NCBI RefSeq assembly: GCF_004341395.1
Contig: NZ_SLXT01000022.1
Span: 1 to 52,670 of the forward strand
Reading direction: 5' to 3'
DNA: 52,670 nucleotides
From: Heliophilum fasciatum
GTDB lineage: Bacteria; Bacillota; Desulfitobacteriia; Heliobacteriales; Heliobacteriaceae
Part shown: piece after piece, positions 35,064 to 45,700 of the stretch
Numbering within the stretch: position 1 is the first letter of the stretch
Layout of the letters: the number at the start of each line of letters is the position of its first letter
Notes under the pieces: model-generated
Databases searched by the model: none
Seen by the model: only the letters and a program-made list of their open reading frames with translations
Told to the model about the DNA's origin: nothing
Translations under genes and position numbers: made by a program

Positions 35064-35306
35064 GGTGCGACGATCCCCTCTTTAATTTCCAAACTGATTA
35101 CCTCATTGTACCAAATAAAGTGATTGTTTAACCATTGTAGAGATGTAATAAAGCCGGAGTCAAGTCCTGAATGAATTCGGTTGCGTCCAAGCCAGGTCTG
35201 CGTCCAAGCCCTAGGGCTAATCCCGTCACCCTGATGCATAGGATACTAAGGATATGGTTTGCGTACTTACGACAAGCCCTCAGACCAAAAGACAGGGGGA
35301 GCTGCG

Positions 35307-37202
35307 ATGGATTTTTTAGGGAAACTGGAACAGTACCGACAGCGTGGTCAAGAACTCGCGTGGAGCGGGTCCTTTCGTGAGTACCTCGCCCTGGTCAAAG
35401 CGCGGCCCTACATCACTCAACTCTCCCACTCGCGCATCTACAACATGATCGTCAGCGAAGGCGTCGTAGAAAACGAAGATGTCCGCCGCTACAAGTTTTT
35501 TGAACAGGATATTTTCGGCCTGGACCGGACCCTCGAAACCCTCGTCGAAGAATACTTTCACTCTGCTGCCCGGCGCACGGAAGTGCGTAAGCGCATTTTG
35601 CTGCTCATGGGGCCTGTCTCTGGCGGGAAGTCCACCATCGTCATGATGCTTAAACGCGGCATGGAGCGCTTCAGCCGCACCGAACAAGGCGCCATCTTCG
35701 CGATTGCCGGTTGCCCCATGCACGAAGAGCCGCTCCACTTAATACCCGAGGAACTGCGCGGCGACTTTCAGCGCGAATACGGCGTGTATATCGAAGGGAG
35801 CCTTTGCCCTCATTGCCGCATGCGCATGGAAACGGAATGGCACGGGCGCATCGAAGATGTTACGGTTGAACGCATCTTTCTGTCGGAAGAAAACCGCATC
35901 GGCATCGGCACCTTCAGCCCCTCAGACCCGAAAAGCCAGGATATTGCCGATCTGACCGGTTCCATCGACTTTGCTACCATCGCCGAATACGGCTCGGAAT
36001 CAGACCCGCGGGCCTACCGTTTTGACGGAGAACTCAATAAAGCCAATAGAGGTTTAATGGAATTCCAAGAAATGTTAAAAGCGGATGAAAAATTCCTTTG
36101 GCACCTTTTATCCCTTTCCCAAGAAGGCAACTTCAAAGCCGGGCGCTTCGCGTTGATCAGCGCCGACGAACTGATCGTCGCGCATACCAACGAAAACGAA
36201 TACAAAAGCTTTGTCAGCAACAAAAAAAATGAAGCGCTCCTTTCCCGCATGATCGTCGTCAAAATCCCCTATAACCTCAAAGTCAGCGACGAAGTGAAAA
36301 TCTACGAAAAACTGATCGGCCAATCCGATCTCCAACATATCCATATCGCACCGCACGCCTTGCACACGGCCGCTATTTTTTCCGTGCTGTCCCGGCTGAG
36401 CGAATCCAAAAAACAGGGGATGGACCTCGTCAAAAAGATGCGCCTCTACGATGGGGAGGCCGTCGAAGGCTTCAAACCCAAAGACCTTACGGAACTCCAG
36501 AATGAATCGCCTGATGAAGGCATGAGCGGTGTGGACCCCCGTTACGTGATCAACCGCATCTCCACAGCGCTGATCCGCAAAGACACGGTCTGCATCAATG
36601 CCCTCGATGTGCTGCGGGCGCTCAAAGACGGCCTCGATCAGCACCCCTCGATCAGCAAAGAAGAACGGGAGCGCCTCCTTAACTTTATCGGCGCCGCCCG
36701 CCGCGAGTTTGACGATATGGCCAAAAAAGAAGTGCAAAAAGCCTTTGTCTACGCTTACGAAGAATCAGCGAAAACCATCTTGTGCAACTATCTCGACAAC
36801 GTTGAAGCCTTTTGCAACGCCAGCAAGCTCAAAGACCCAATCACCGATGAAGAGCTCGATCCCGATGAAAAATTAATGCGCTCTATCGAAGAACAAATTG
36901 GCATCAGCGAAAACGCCAAAAAAGCCTTCCGCGAAGAAATCCTGATTCGCCTTTCCACCTACGCCCGCAAAGGCAAATCCTTTGAATATACCTCCCACGA
37001 ACGGCTCAAAGAAGCCATTGAGAAAAAGCTCTTTGCCGATCTGAAAGACGTCGTCAAGATCACCACGTCCACGCGCACGCCCGATGGCACGCAACTCAAG
37101 CGAATTAATGAAGTAACCGCTCGCTTAATTGAAGAACATGGGTACTGCCCGGCCTGCGCCAACGAACTTTTGCGCTACATCGGATCGCTGCTCAATCGAT
37201 AG
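35307..37202 (+). CDS. prkA: PrkA-type serine protein kinase / AAA protease-like protein
   Basis: A 631-residue protein. ATG 35307 follows GGGGGAGC; the frame is open from 35259 without a site. An AAA+ core occupies the first 380 residues, with Walker A MGPVSGGKST and a Walker B-like region further on (FALISADELIVAH). The remaining part resembles the kinase-like C-terminal domain of PrkA. The CPHCRMRME cysteines are conserved in the family. prkA, yhbH and spoVR form a conserved stationary-phase and sporulation set (yeaG, yeaH and ycgB in E. coli). It is the first gene, 14 bp before yhbH. Confidence 0.93.
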   Translation: MDFLGKLEQYRQRGQELAWSGSFREYLALVKARPYITQLSHSRIYNMIVSEGVVENEDVRRYKFFEQDIFGLDRTLETLVEEYFHSAARRTEVRKRILLLMGPVSGGKSTIVMMLKRGMERFSRTEQGAIFAIAGCPMHEEPLHLIPEELRGDFQREYGVYIEGSLCPHCRMRMETEWHGRIEDVTVERIFLSEENRIGIGTFSPSDPKSQDIADLTGSIDFATIAEYGSESDPRAYRFDGELNKANRGLMEFQEMLKADEKFLWHLLSLSQEGNFKAGRFALISADELIVAHTNENEYKSFVSNKKNEALLSRMIVVKIPYNLKVSDEVKIYEKLIGQSDLQHIHIAPHALHTAAIFSVLSRLSESKKQGMDLVKKMRLYDGEAVEGFKPKDLTELQNESPDEGMSGVDPRYVINRISTALIRKDTVCINALDVLRALKDGLDQHPSISKEERERLLNFIGAARREFDDMAKKEVQKAFVYAYEESAKTILCNYLDNVEAFCNASKLKDPITDEELDPDEKLMRSIEEQIGISENAKKAFREEILIRLSTYARKGKSFEYTSHERLKEAIEKKLFADLKDVVKITTSTRTPDGTQLKRINEVTARLIEEHGYCPACANELLRYIGSLLNR

Positions 37203-37216
37203 AAGGAGGGAGGCTC

Positions 37217-38437
37217 TTGCGATCACCGATCCCGCCCGGCGGCCCTCATCCTTCCCAGTCTGTACAACTCGCCGATGAGATTCCCCTCTCCACCCAGGGC
37301 GACTTCAGCATTTCCCGGGAAGACTGGTCGCTCCATCGGAAAGGCCAAATCGACCAGGCCCGTCATCAGACCCGCGTCAAAGAAGCCCTGCGGAAAAATC
37401 TGCACCAGATCATCGCCGAAGAAGGCATCGTTCTCAGCGACGGCAAAAAAACGATTAAAGTACCCATCCGCTCGCTGGAAGAATATCGGTTTCGTTATGA
37501 TCACAACAAACAAAAGCATGCCGGCCAAGGTGACGGCGACAGTGCCGTCGGCGATGTGATCCGGCGTGATCCCGGCGGCAGCGGCGGTAAAAGTACCGGC
37601 GGTGCCGGATCGGACCCGGGCCTTGACTACTACGAAACGGAAGTCAACATCGAAGAGCTTCAGGACCTGCTTTTTACCGACCTTAGCTTACCAAACCTGG
37701 AGCGCAAGCAATCGCCGGAGTTGGAAACGGCCACTTATCAGTTTGTTGATATCCGCAAAAAAGGATTAAGCGGCAACATCGATCGCAAGCGTACGCTGCT
37801 GGAAGCGTTCAAACGCAATGCCCGTTTCGGCAAACCGGGCTTTTCACCGGTCACGCAAGACGATCTGCGCTATAAAACGTGGGAAATCCAGCCGCAATAC
37901 GAATCCAACGCCGTGGTGCTGGCCATCATGGACACTTCGGGGTCCATGGGCTCCTTTGAAAAATACATTGCCCGCACCTTTTTCTTTTGGATGACCCGGT
38001 TTTTGCGTACCAAATACCGCGCCGTGCAGATCCGTTTTATCGCCCACCATACGGAAGCCAAAGAAGTGACAGAAGAAGAGTTTTTCACCAAAGGTGAATC
38101 CGGCGGTACCCGTTGTTCTTCGGCGTACCAATATGCCTTGCAGTTGATCGATGCCCACTATCCACCGAAGGATTATAATATTTATGCCTTTCACTTTTCC
38201 GACGGCGATAACCTTTCGACGGACAACGAACAATGCGTACGCTTGATTCAGCAACTCTTGGAAAAAACCAATCAGTTTGGTTACGGTGAGATCGTTCGTT
38301 CCCATTTTTCCAGCAGCTTAATGAATGCCTTACGGAAAATTCAGCATCCCCATTTTACCGCCTTAACCGTCCGCGAACGAGGCGAAGTCTATCATGCCCT
38401 TTGTACCTTTTTCAAACCAACGCCAGCGGTCCCTTGA
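37217..38437 (+). CDS. yhbH: YhbH/YeaH family (DUF444) protein
   Basis: A 406-residue protein starting at TTG 37217 after GAAGGAGGGAGG. N-terminal region (ISREDWSLHRKGQIDQARH) and central linker are followed by a von Willebrand A-like domain (about 230-400) with the metal-ion site MDTSGSMGSFEK and SDGDNLSTDN. The Gly-rich stretch at about 108-135 is flexible. In other bacteria this protein works with PrkA and SpoVR, and in Bacillus it is a sporulation protein. Its target is not known. Confidence 0.92.
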   Translation: MRSPIPPGGPHPSQSVQLADEIPLSTQGDFSISREDWSLHRKGQIDQARHQTRVKEALRKNLHQIIAEEGIVLSDGKKTIKVPIRSLEEYRFRYDHNKQKHAGQGDGDSAVGDVIRRDPGGSGGKSTGGAGSDPGLDYYETEVNIEELQDLLFTDLSLPNLERKQSPELETATYQFVDIRKKGLSGNIDRKRTLLEAFKRNARFGKPGFSPVTQDDLRYKTWEIQPQYESNAVVLAIMDTSGSMGSFEKYIARTFFFWMTRFLRTKYRAVQIRFIAHHTEAKEVTEEEFFTKGESGGTRCSSAYQYALQLIDAHYPPKDYNIYAFHFSDGDNLSTDNEQCVRLIQQLLEKTNQFGYGEIVRSHFSSSLMNALRKIQHPHFTALTVRERGEVYHALCTFFKPTPAVP

Positions 38438-38489
38438 CGGGTTGGCATAGTCCCAAGGGGATGTACCATCAACAAACCATCAATAAATA

Positions 38490-38529
38490 GGAAGCGTCCG
38501 GCTTGAACAGCAGCGGGCGCTTTTTTTTG
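38490..38529 (+). terminator. Terminator after yhbH
   Basis: AAGCGTCC / GGGCGCTT with a T run, about 50 bp past the stop. It would separate prkA-yhbH from the HD-GYP gene. Confidence 0.7.
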
Positions 38530-38641
38530 TTGTAAGAATCCTGTAAGTAGCCAGTGGTAGCATGGGCAATAATAAGTATGTCCATGGAAGTTATGGTTCG
38601 AGAAATCGTAATTATCGCGCTCAGTTGGGGGGGTGGGGAAA

Positions 38642-39739
38642 ATGCCAAGAATGGCCATTACCATGAAATATCAGCAAGGACAGCGGATTGCTGAAGATGT
38701 CTATATGCAAGACGGACGCTTGGTATTTCCTAAAGGTACATTGTTGACGCAAACCATATATAACCAGATTCGCCAATGGGAAAAATCTGGTTTGTTGCTT
38801 AGTTCCGAAACCACCGACAACTATGAACAACAATATACGTCCCTGCGACGCCCTGACTATTGTGAAACGTATATTCAATCGTTGCTGGAAGGTGTCGATG
38901 ATCTCTTTGAAAAGATACGCAAAGGAGACGCGATCAAAGAGAATCAACTGCGTGATTTGGCGAAAGATATCTATATCAATGTACATGCGGACGAGCGGCT
39001 CAGCATGCGCGTGCCGCGGGGGTGGACGCCGGAAAACTACATCGTTCATCACTCCGTCGATGTTTGCTTGCTAAGCGCTGTGATTGCTTTGCATCTGGGG
39101 TTACCGGAAGCGGAAACCGTCGAATTGATTACCGGGGCGCTGCTCCATGATCTCGGTATGTATGATATGCCCCAGTATCTCATGAAGAAAAAAGGCAAAT
39201 TATCACCGCCGGAATTGGCCAGTTTGCATCAACATCCGACCCGGGGTATTGAAAAAATCGAAAAAAGCGGCATCAAACTAACGCCGAATGAACGTGCTTG
39301 TATCCTTTCCCATCATGAGCGCACGAATGGGCAAGGGTACCCGCAGGGCTTACCTTATGCGTTGATCCCCCTAGGCGCGCGCATCGTCGCCGTGGCGGAC
39401 AGCTTCTCCGCAATGACTGCCCAACGGGCCTATCGGAACCGTATGGATTATTACCGGGCCATTTATGAGATCAGTGATGGCGACGGGGGACATCTGGATC
39501 GCCACGTAGTTCACGTTTTATCGGGCCAATTGCGCCATCTTATCCTCAATACACGGGTTCGGCTCTCCACCGGTGAGATCGGTTACGTTGTCGAATTTCA
39601 TGAGAACAATCCCTTGCAACCATCGGTGCTGATTACGGAAGACGCGCAAGGCCAGCCGGTAGTCAGTCGGTATTTGCGTAATCTTCAAGAAAAGCAAACC
39701 GTGTTTATCCAAGCAGTGATGGATGCACATGAAACTTGA
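38642..39739 (+). CDS. HD-GYP domain cyclic-di-GMP phosphodiesterase
   Basis: A 365-residue protein, ATG 38642 after a GGGGGGGTGGGG region. The first 60 residues contain the small module GQRIAEDVYMQDGRLVFPKG. The HD-GYP domain (about 140-300) has ALLHDLGMYDMP with the HD metal site, LHQHPTRG, and the signature HHERTNGQGYPQGLP. It should hydrolyse c-di-GMP to pGpG or GMP. It sits between yhbH and spoVR, which is not a usual place. A short C-terminal extension binds no recognised ligand. Confidence 0.92.
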   Translation: MPRMAITMKYQQGQRIAEDVYMQDGRLVFPKGTLLTQTIYNQIRQWEKSGLLLSSETTDNYEQQYTSLRRPDYCETYIQSLLEGVDDLFEKIRKGDAIKENQLRDLAKDIYINVHADERLSMRVPRGWTPENYIVHHSVDVCLLSAVIALHLGLPEAETVELITGALLHDLGMYDMPQYLMKKKGKLSPPELASLHQHPTRGIEKIEKSGIKLTPNERACILSHHERTNGQGYPQGLPYALIPLGARIVAVADSFSAMTAQRAYRNRMDYYRAIYEISDGDGGHLDRHVVHVLSGQLRHLILNTRVRLSTGEIGYVVEFHENNPLQPSVLITEDAQGQPVVSRYLRNLQEKQTVFIQAVMDAHET

Positions 39740-39768
39740 AATTCTTTTTACAAAATCGTCAAAAACCG

Positions 39769-39797
39769 TTGACAAAATCACAGGGCAGGCGTAGGAT
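39769..39797 (+). promoter_or_regulatory. Promoter of the structured RNA
   Basis: Perfect TTGACA at 39769-39774, a 17-base spacer and TAGGAT at 39792-39797. Transcription would begin near 39804. Confidence 0.65.
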
Positions 39798-39803
39798 ATA
39801 ACC

Positions 39804-39955
39804 AAGAGGAACAGCCAGAGGGGCTGGCCCCAACGTCTAGAAATAGACGGTGGGCAGAGGACAGCGGAACGCATGGCTGAGCCTCATCATAACCCGGTCA
39901 GCCAGACCGGAAGAGGGACGTACCTTAAGAAAGGTAGGTCCCTCGCTATTTTATG
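39804..39955 (+). ncRNA. Unidentified structured RNA (leader or stand-alone) before spoVR
   Basis: A closing helix GAGG-aa-CAGCC / GGCTG-ag-CCTC (39806-39816 with 39875-39885) encloses a hairpin GGGG / CCCC (39820-39831) and CGTCTA-GAAA-TAGACG (39834-39849, a GNRA loop). Outside the helix a 6-bp hairpin CCGGTC-AGCCA-GACCGG follows (39894-39910). A 13-bp stem with one mismatch (39913-39919 and 39921-39926 with 39931-39936 and 39938-39944) and a U-rich tail looks like a terminator. The quasi-symmetric ACAGCC, GGGCAG and ACAGCG elements recall metal-type riboswitches, but no class could be assigned. It ends about 65 bases before spoVR. Confidence 0.55.
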
Positions 39956-40017
39956 GCAGAAAAAAAGGGGAATCCCTCGCTTCGCTTGCATAGACATAAG
40001 CAGAGGAGGGATGCCTA

Positions 40018-41429
40018 TGGCACAGGACCCAACCCAAGCGACCATGCAGCGCATGGCCGTCTCAATTCCCCAGATCATGGCCATCGCGCGCAATTTTGGT
40101 CTTGACTTTTATGATATGCGCTTTGAGATTTGTCCCGCCGAAGTGATTTATACCTTAGGCGCATACGGTATGCCGACGCGCTTTAATCATTGGTCCTTCG
40201 GCAAAACCTTTCATAAGATGAAGATGGCCTACGACTTTAACCTGTCGCGCATTTATGAACTGGTCATTAACTCCAATCCCTGCTACGCTTTTTTGCTGGA
40301 AGGCAACACGGCCATTCAAAATGAATTGATTGTTGCCCATGTTCTTGCTCATTGTGATTTTTTCAAGCACAACTGTGCTTTTGCCGGTACGGCTCGGTAC
40401 ATGGTGGATTCCATGGCCGCATCGGCGGACCGGATTCGCAACTACGAGTTCCAGTACGGATTGGACAATGTGGAAAAGTTCCTCGATGCAGCGATGGCCA
40501 TTCAAGAACATATCGATCCTCACTATCGAACGATCAAGCAGCCTGCTCCAACGAAGCTTGGCCCAAGCCCGGCCCAAGCCGCCAGTGATCCGGCCGAATC
40601 ACCGGCCGTATTAAGCCCAAGCCCGGCTGGGGCCAGTAAAGACGCAGCCGATGCAGGCAAAAAAGCTGCAGAATCCGGCAAAGATCCCGTGAAACCACGT
40701 AGACCGGCGCAACCTCAAAAAGATCTTCTCCTGTTTATCATGGAGCACGGTCATTTTCTCACCGAATGGCAGCAAGACATTCTTTCAATTATACGCAGTG
40801 AAATGTGCTATTTTTGGCCGCAGATGCGTACCAAAGTGATGAATGAGGGGTGGGCCACTTTTTGGCATTTAAGGATCATGCGGGAAATGGACGTCAGTCC
40901 TGCCGATGATTGGGAATGGGCCAAAATGCACGCTCAGGTGGTGCAACCGTCGAGGCAATCGCTGAATCCCTACCATCTGGGATTACGTATCTTTGAAGAT
41001 ATTGAACGACGGTGGGGGCGGGAGAAGATCTTCGAAGTTCGTGAGATGGAAACCGATACGGCCTTCCTGCGCAATTACCTTACTCGTGAACTGGTTGACG
41101 AACTGGATTTGTACCTGTACAAAAAGGTCGGCAATCAGTGGCAGATCGTGGAGAAAAACTGGGAAGCCATTCGCGATGAGTTGGTCCATCGCTTGACCAA
41201 CGCCGGCTTCCCGACGATCTATGTGGAAGACGGTGACGAAAACCGTGCCGGTGAACTGCGGCTTCGTCATGCTTTCGAAGGCGTCGAGTTGGATATCCCC
41301 TATCTGGAACGAACATTGCCTCACGTCTATACGCTGTGGGGACGGACGGTTCATTTTGAAACGGTATTGGAAGGGAAGAAAGTGCTCTTCTCTTATAATG
41401 GGGAAAAGGTACAACGCAAGTACATTTAG
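40018..41429 (+). CDS. spoVR: SpoVR family protein
   Basis: A 470-residue protein; ATG 40018 follows GAGGAGGGATGCCT. The longer frame from 39873 would cross the structured RNA and has no site. Core blocks of the family are present: ARNFGLDFYDMRFEI, YGMPTRFNHWSFGK, YAFLLEGNT, VLAHCDFFKHN, LSIIRSEMCYFWPQMRTKVMNEGWATFWH. An Ala/Pro/Lys-rich linker of about 60 residues (about 175-235) interrupts the middle. In Bacillus, SpoVR affects the spore cortex; with PrkA and YhbH it belongs to a conserved stress module. Terminator follows. Confidence 0.92.
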
Positions 41430-41493
41430 GCGTGGGCCACTCCGCTGCAAAGAGGCAACAGGCCTTTTTAAGGCGCATCACAAGACCCATCCC

Positions 41494-41536
41494 AAGGAGC
41501 ACTCAGTCGCAAGATGGGGTGCTCCTTGGCTTTTCT
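41494..41536 (+). terminator. Terminator after spoVR
   Basis: AAGGAGCAC / GTGCTCCTT stem with T-rich tail, about 65 bp past the stop. Confidence 0.7.
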
Positions 41537-41624
41537 GGAAAACCAAGTACAAGATCATATCGACAAGGATTTTTTAGAGTTTTGTAGAAAAAAAGAAATA
41601 CATCGCTTGAGGAGGAGGCTGTTC

Positions 41625-42485
41625 ATGTTCACGAAGTGGGTCAAGAAAGTCGTCCTCGTTTGCGCTGTCTCCTTGCTTGGTACACTTGCTATCGGATGTG
41701 GTGGCAGCGGAACGCCCGCGTCTACTTCCGGCGGCAGTGCGGCAACCCCGAGTACGGCAACCTCGGCGAGTAGCGACATGCTCAAAACGATCCAAGACCG
41801 GGGCTACCTCATTGCCGGCGTCAAACACGATGTGCCCGCGATGGGCCAACTCAGACCGGGGGGACTAGAACCCGAAGGTTTTGAAATTGATTTGATGAAA
41901 GCATTAGCCAAAAAGATCTTCGGCGATGAAAACAAAATCAAATTGGAAAAAGTGGAGTCTAAGACGCGCATCTCCATGCTACAAAACGGTCAGGTTGACA
42001 TCGTTGCCGGCACAACGACGATTACCGAAGAGCGCAAGCAACAAGTGGACTTCTCTGACGTTTATTTTCTGGCCGGTCAATCGTTGCTGGCCCAAAAAGG
42101 TGGCTCGGTCCAGAGCGTGAATGACTTGAAAGGCAAAGTCGTCGCGACGGTCCAAGGTTCTACCAGTGCCATGAACATTCGCCAAATGGCACCGGATGCG
42201 CAAGTTTTGGAATTTCCAACGTACACGGAAGCCTTCCTTGCCCTCAAGCAAGGCCGAACTGACGCGATGACCACCGATAACTCGATCCTCATGGGCTTTG
42301 CGGCCAATGAACCGGACTATGAACTGATGGGCGGCCCCTTTTCCCAAGAACCCTATGGACTGGCCTTTCAAAAGGGCCACCCGGAATGGGTCAAATATTG
42401 CAATGACTTTTTGAAAGAAATGAAAGACAGCGGCAAGTACGCTGAACTGTATAAGAAATGGTTCAAAGCCGAACCGCCGAAATAA
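41625..42485 (+). CDS. Amino-acid ABC transporter substrate-binding lipoprotein (family 3)
   Basis: A 286-residue binding protein. ATG 41625 follows GGAGG; the frame is open from 41514 but crosses the spoVR terminator. Signal peptide and lipobox LAIGC (about 20-24) are followed by a Ser/Thr/Gly linker. The mature domain has the polar-amino-acid-binding pattern: GYLIAGVKHDVPAMG, GFEIDLMKALAKKI, ISMLQNGQVDIVAGTTTIT (Arg/Thr ligand loop) and EPYGLAFQKG. No permease or ATPase gene is nearby, so it is an orphan component. The ligand is probably glutamate, glutamine, aspartate or a similar amino acid. Confidence 0.9.
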   Translation: MFTKWVKKVVLVCAVSLLGTLAIGCGGSGTPASTSGGSAATPSTATSASSDMLKTIQDRGYLIAGVKHDVPAMGQLRPGGLEPEGFEIDLMKALAKKIFGDENKIKLEKVESKTRISMLQNGQVDIVAGTTTITEERKQQVDFSDVYFLAGQSLLAQKGGSVQSVNDLKGKVVATVQGSTSAMNIRQMAPDAQVLEFPTYTEAFLALKQGRTDAMTTDNSILMGFAANEPDYELMGGPFSQEPYGLAFQKGHPEWVKYCNDFLKEMKDSGKYAELYKKWFKAEPPK

Positions 42486-42508
42486 TCGAGTTATGTTATA
42501 TCGAAGCC

Positions 42509-42543
42509 AAAAGGGAGTGGACAGCCGATTCACTCCCTTTTAT
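42509..42543 (+). terminator. Terminator after the binding-protein gene
   Basis: AAAAGGGAGTG / CACTCCCTTTT with an 11-base loop. Confidence 0.8.
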
Positions 42544-42736
42544 GTATCGTCGTCGCTTAAATGATAGGGATTTTTTTTGCTATAAGAAGGAATCTAATCG
42601 TTGATCTAGAATAATGTTCACGTTATTGCTTATACAAATTATCAACATACCGTAGACAATGGCCGAGCCGATCGGGTACCACTCGGAGAGCATCGCTGGA
42701 TGATACTCAAGGATTTGAGGTAAAGAAGGTGGAGAC

Positions 42737-45700
42737 ATGCAAATTAATGAAGTACCGGAGGTATCCCAAGATCTTTGGGTCTTAGTTATCGGTGCTTCGG
42801 CCGGCGGTTTGCGGGCAATTCAAGAAGTACTTAATCGGTTAACACCGGATGAGAATTTAGCCGTTTTTGTGGTGCAGCATTTATCCCCACGGTATCCTTC
42901 CCACTTAACATCGATCTTAAAACGAACGGCATCGATGGAAGTGAAAGAAGCCGTTCACCAAGAGATGATCAAAGGCGGCACGATTTATGTAGCGACGCCG
43001 AATCATCATTTGGTGCTTCATGATCAACGGATCCTTCTCGATGGGGAATCGGAGAAAGTCAAATTTGCCCGGCCATCCATTGATGTGCTTTTTGAATCGG
43101 CAGCGCAAGTCTACGGATCCAAAACGATCGGCTTAATTCTCTCCGGTACGGGATCGGACGGCAGCAATGGGATTATCAGCATCAAAGAGCATGGCGGATT
43201 TACCATCGCGCAGGAGTCGTCCAACTCTTGTTATAACGCGATGCCGCAAAATGCGATTAATACGGGAGCCATCGATTTTGTTCTTCCCCTCAATGAAATC
43301 CCGCGAATCATCTCCCAGATTATTAAAGATACTGATTCGGTCAACGACGAGTTAAAGCTCGATGAACACTTGGCGATCATCGAGTTATTGCGCCGCAACT
43401 TGAATGTAGATGTATTGAATTATCGGCGATCGACCTTCAAGCGGCGCGTGCGCAAGCGCATGACCCAATTACATATGGATACGATCCAAGAGTACATCGA
43501 TTATCTGCGTTCCCACCCGGAAGAGGCGGAAGAACTGCATGATGATCTCCTGATCAACGTGACCCACTTTTTGCGCGATGAAGGTGCCTTCGATTCGCTG
43601 CGCGATAATATTCTTAGCCCGCTCATTGAAAAGATTGGCAATGGTGAAACCTTGCGAATCTGGTCCGTCGGGTGCTCCACCGGAGAAGAACCGTACTCCA
43701 TCGCCTTTATCGTGGCGGATCTGCTGGAGCAGGCCCGTAAAAATATCGAAGTGAAGATCTATGCCACCGATCTCGATGAACCGGCTATCCTGGAAGCACG
43801 GCGCGGCATTTACAACGAAAGCAAAGTACGATCGATGCCGGAAGGATACAAAGACAAATACATGATCGCTTCCGGAGAATTCTATAAAGTTAAAAAACAA
43901 ATTCGCTCCTGGGTGATCTTCGGCGTACAGGACATTACGCACTCAGCCCCCATCGCCAAGGTCGATGTGATCGTTTGTCGCAATATGTTGATTTACTTTG
44001 AAAAAGAGCTCCAGAAAAAGATTCTCACCATGTTCCATTATGCGCTCAACCCCGGGGGCTATCTGTTCTTAGGTAAATCGGAAACCACCTCGATCTTGCC
44101 GGAGCACTTTGAAGCGATTGATCGCCGGTGGAAACTGTATAAATCGCGACCGGTGTTAGGGCACCGCATTCCCTTTATACGCAATCGCAATACCTGGCTG
44201 GAACAAGCGCCAAATGAACCGCAACTGAACATGCGCAAGGTCAGCGAGATCGTCGTGGAAAATATTCCTTCGCCGATCCTCGTGTTTAATGAAACGCTGG
44301 AATTGATCCTCTATAATCGCCGCGGCCAAGATATGCTGCAAGGCATGGGCCTTTTTGATGAAACCGGCGCGGTCCGGGCCGAGCATGTGGCACTGGAGAT
44401 TTTTAATACTGCTATCCAATCGGAGATCAAAGAAACAATCACAACGGGGATCAACATGGCCCCGCGGGAAATTACTTTGCCTCATAAAGACATCCAGCGC
44501 AACTATCTGCTCAGCATCATGCTGGATAACGACGAGGGCCGCCGTGCAGTGCTGATTGCGCTTTTTATGCCGCTTTCACGGCGCTCTCATACCATAAACT
44601 ATGTCATCAATCACCCGATGGATAACATCGAAAAGGAACTGGAAGATGCCATTACCTTGGCCGAGGAGTTACAAGCGGCCAATGAAGAGCTCGAAACTAC
44701 CAATGAAGAACTGCAAGCCGCCAACGAGGAACTGGAAACAACCAATGAAGAGCTCGAGGCATCGAACGAGGAACTAGAGACGACCAACGAAGAACTGGAA
44801 GCGGCGAATGAAGAGTTAGAGACGATCAACGAAGAACTGGAAGTACGAACCTTAGAACTGCAATCAGTCTCGGGACTTAAGAATTCGGTGTTGTCGAGTA
44901 TCAATGTAGCCGTCATCGCCGTGGATATGGAAGGCAGCATTCTGGAGTGGAATCCGGCGGCGTCGCAGCTTTTTGATGTGCCTAATTACAAAGCGCTGCA
45001 GCGCAATCTTTTCAGCATGCCTTTACCACCGGAATTTGGCGATATGAAGCTGTATCTTGAGCGGTTGGCCGCCGGCCATGCCGAAGCGCTTAATCACATT
45101 GTAACGACGTGGCACAAAAAAACGCTCCATGTGGATTACGTACCGCTGCACAATGAAGAGCTCGATGTGGCTGGTTTGCTGATTGTCGCTTATGATATTA
45201 CAGAACAACATGCACTGCAATTAAAAATTGAAGCGGCCCTCAGCACCGAACGGCGATTAGGCGAAGAACTGATGCTGGCCAAAGCCGATGCTGAACGGGC
45301 CAATCACATGAAGACGGAGTTTATCGCGGAGTTATCTCATGACCTGCGCAGTTCCTTGAATGTTGTGCTGGGAATGAGCCAGATGGGGCAAGAGCGAGTT
45401 CGGGAAAACAGAAGCGACGACGAAGAGTTCAGTAAAGACGTGGATGAGTATTTCGTGATCACCCAACGAGCGGCAGAGAATCTGTATAATCTCCTGGCGC
45501 AGGTACTTGAACTTTCGTCGATCGAACTGGGCAAAAAAACAATTGAAAACAAAGTATTTTCCGCGAACCAGCTGATCGATCAGATTAGTTCCGTCATTGC
45601 CTACAAAGCCCGGCGTGCCCAACTGCAATACTTCGTGCAAAATGACATTGAGCCTCGGTATATGATGGAAGCGGATTTTGCCAAGCTTTGTCAGGTGCTG

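Noticed and set aside
35259-35306. Longer N-terminus of PrkA
   Set aside because: No ribosome-binding site; GGGGGAGC fits the ATG at 35307, and PrkA proteins begin at that point.
39804-39955. Considered as c-di-GMP-I, TPP, cobalamin or SRP RNA
   Set aside because: None of the conserved core blocks of these classes is present in the right order.
39873-40017. N-terminal extension of SpoVR
   Set aside because: It overlaps the structured RNA and its terminator stem; GAGGAGGG marks ATG 40018.
44611-44940. Minus-strand frame rich in SSSSLVVSSSS
   Set aside because: Antisense shadow of the ANEELE heptad repeat in the CheB-CheR fusion.
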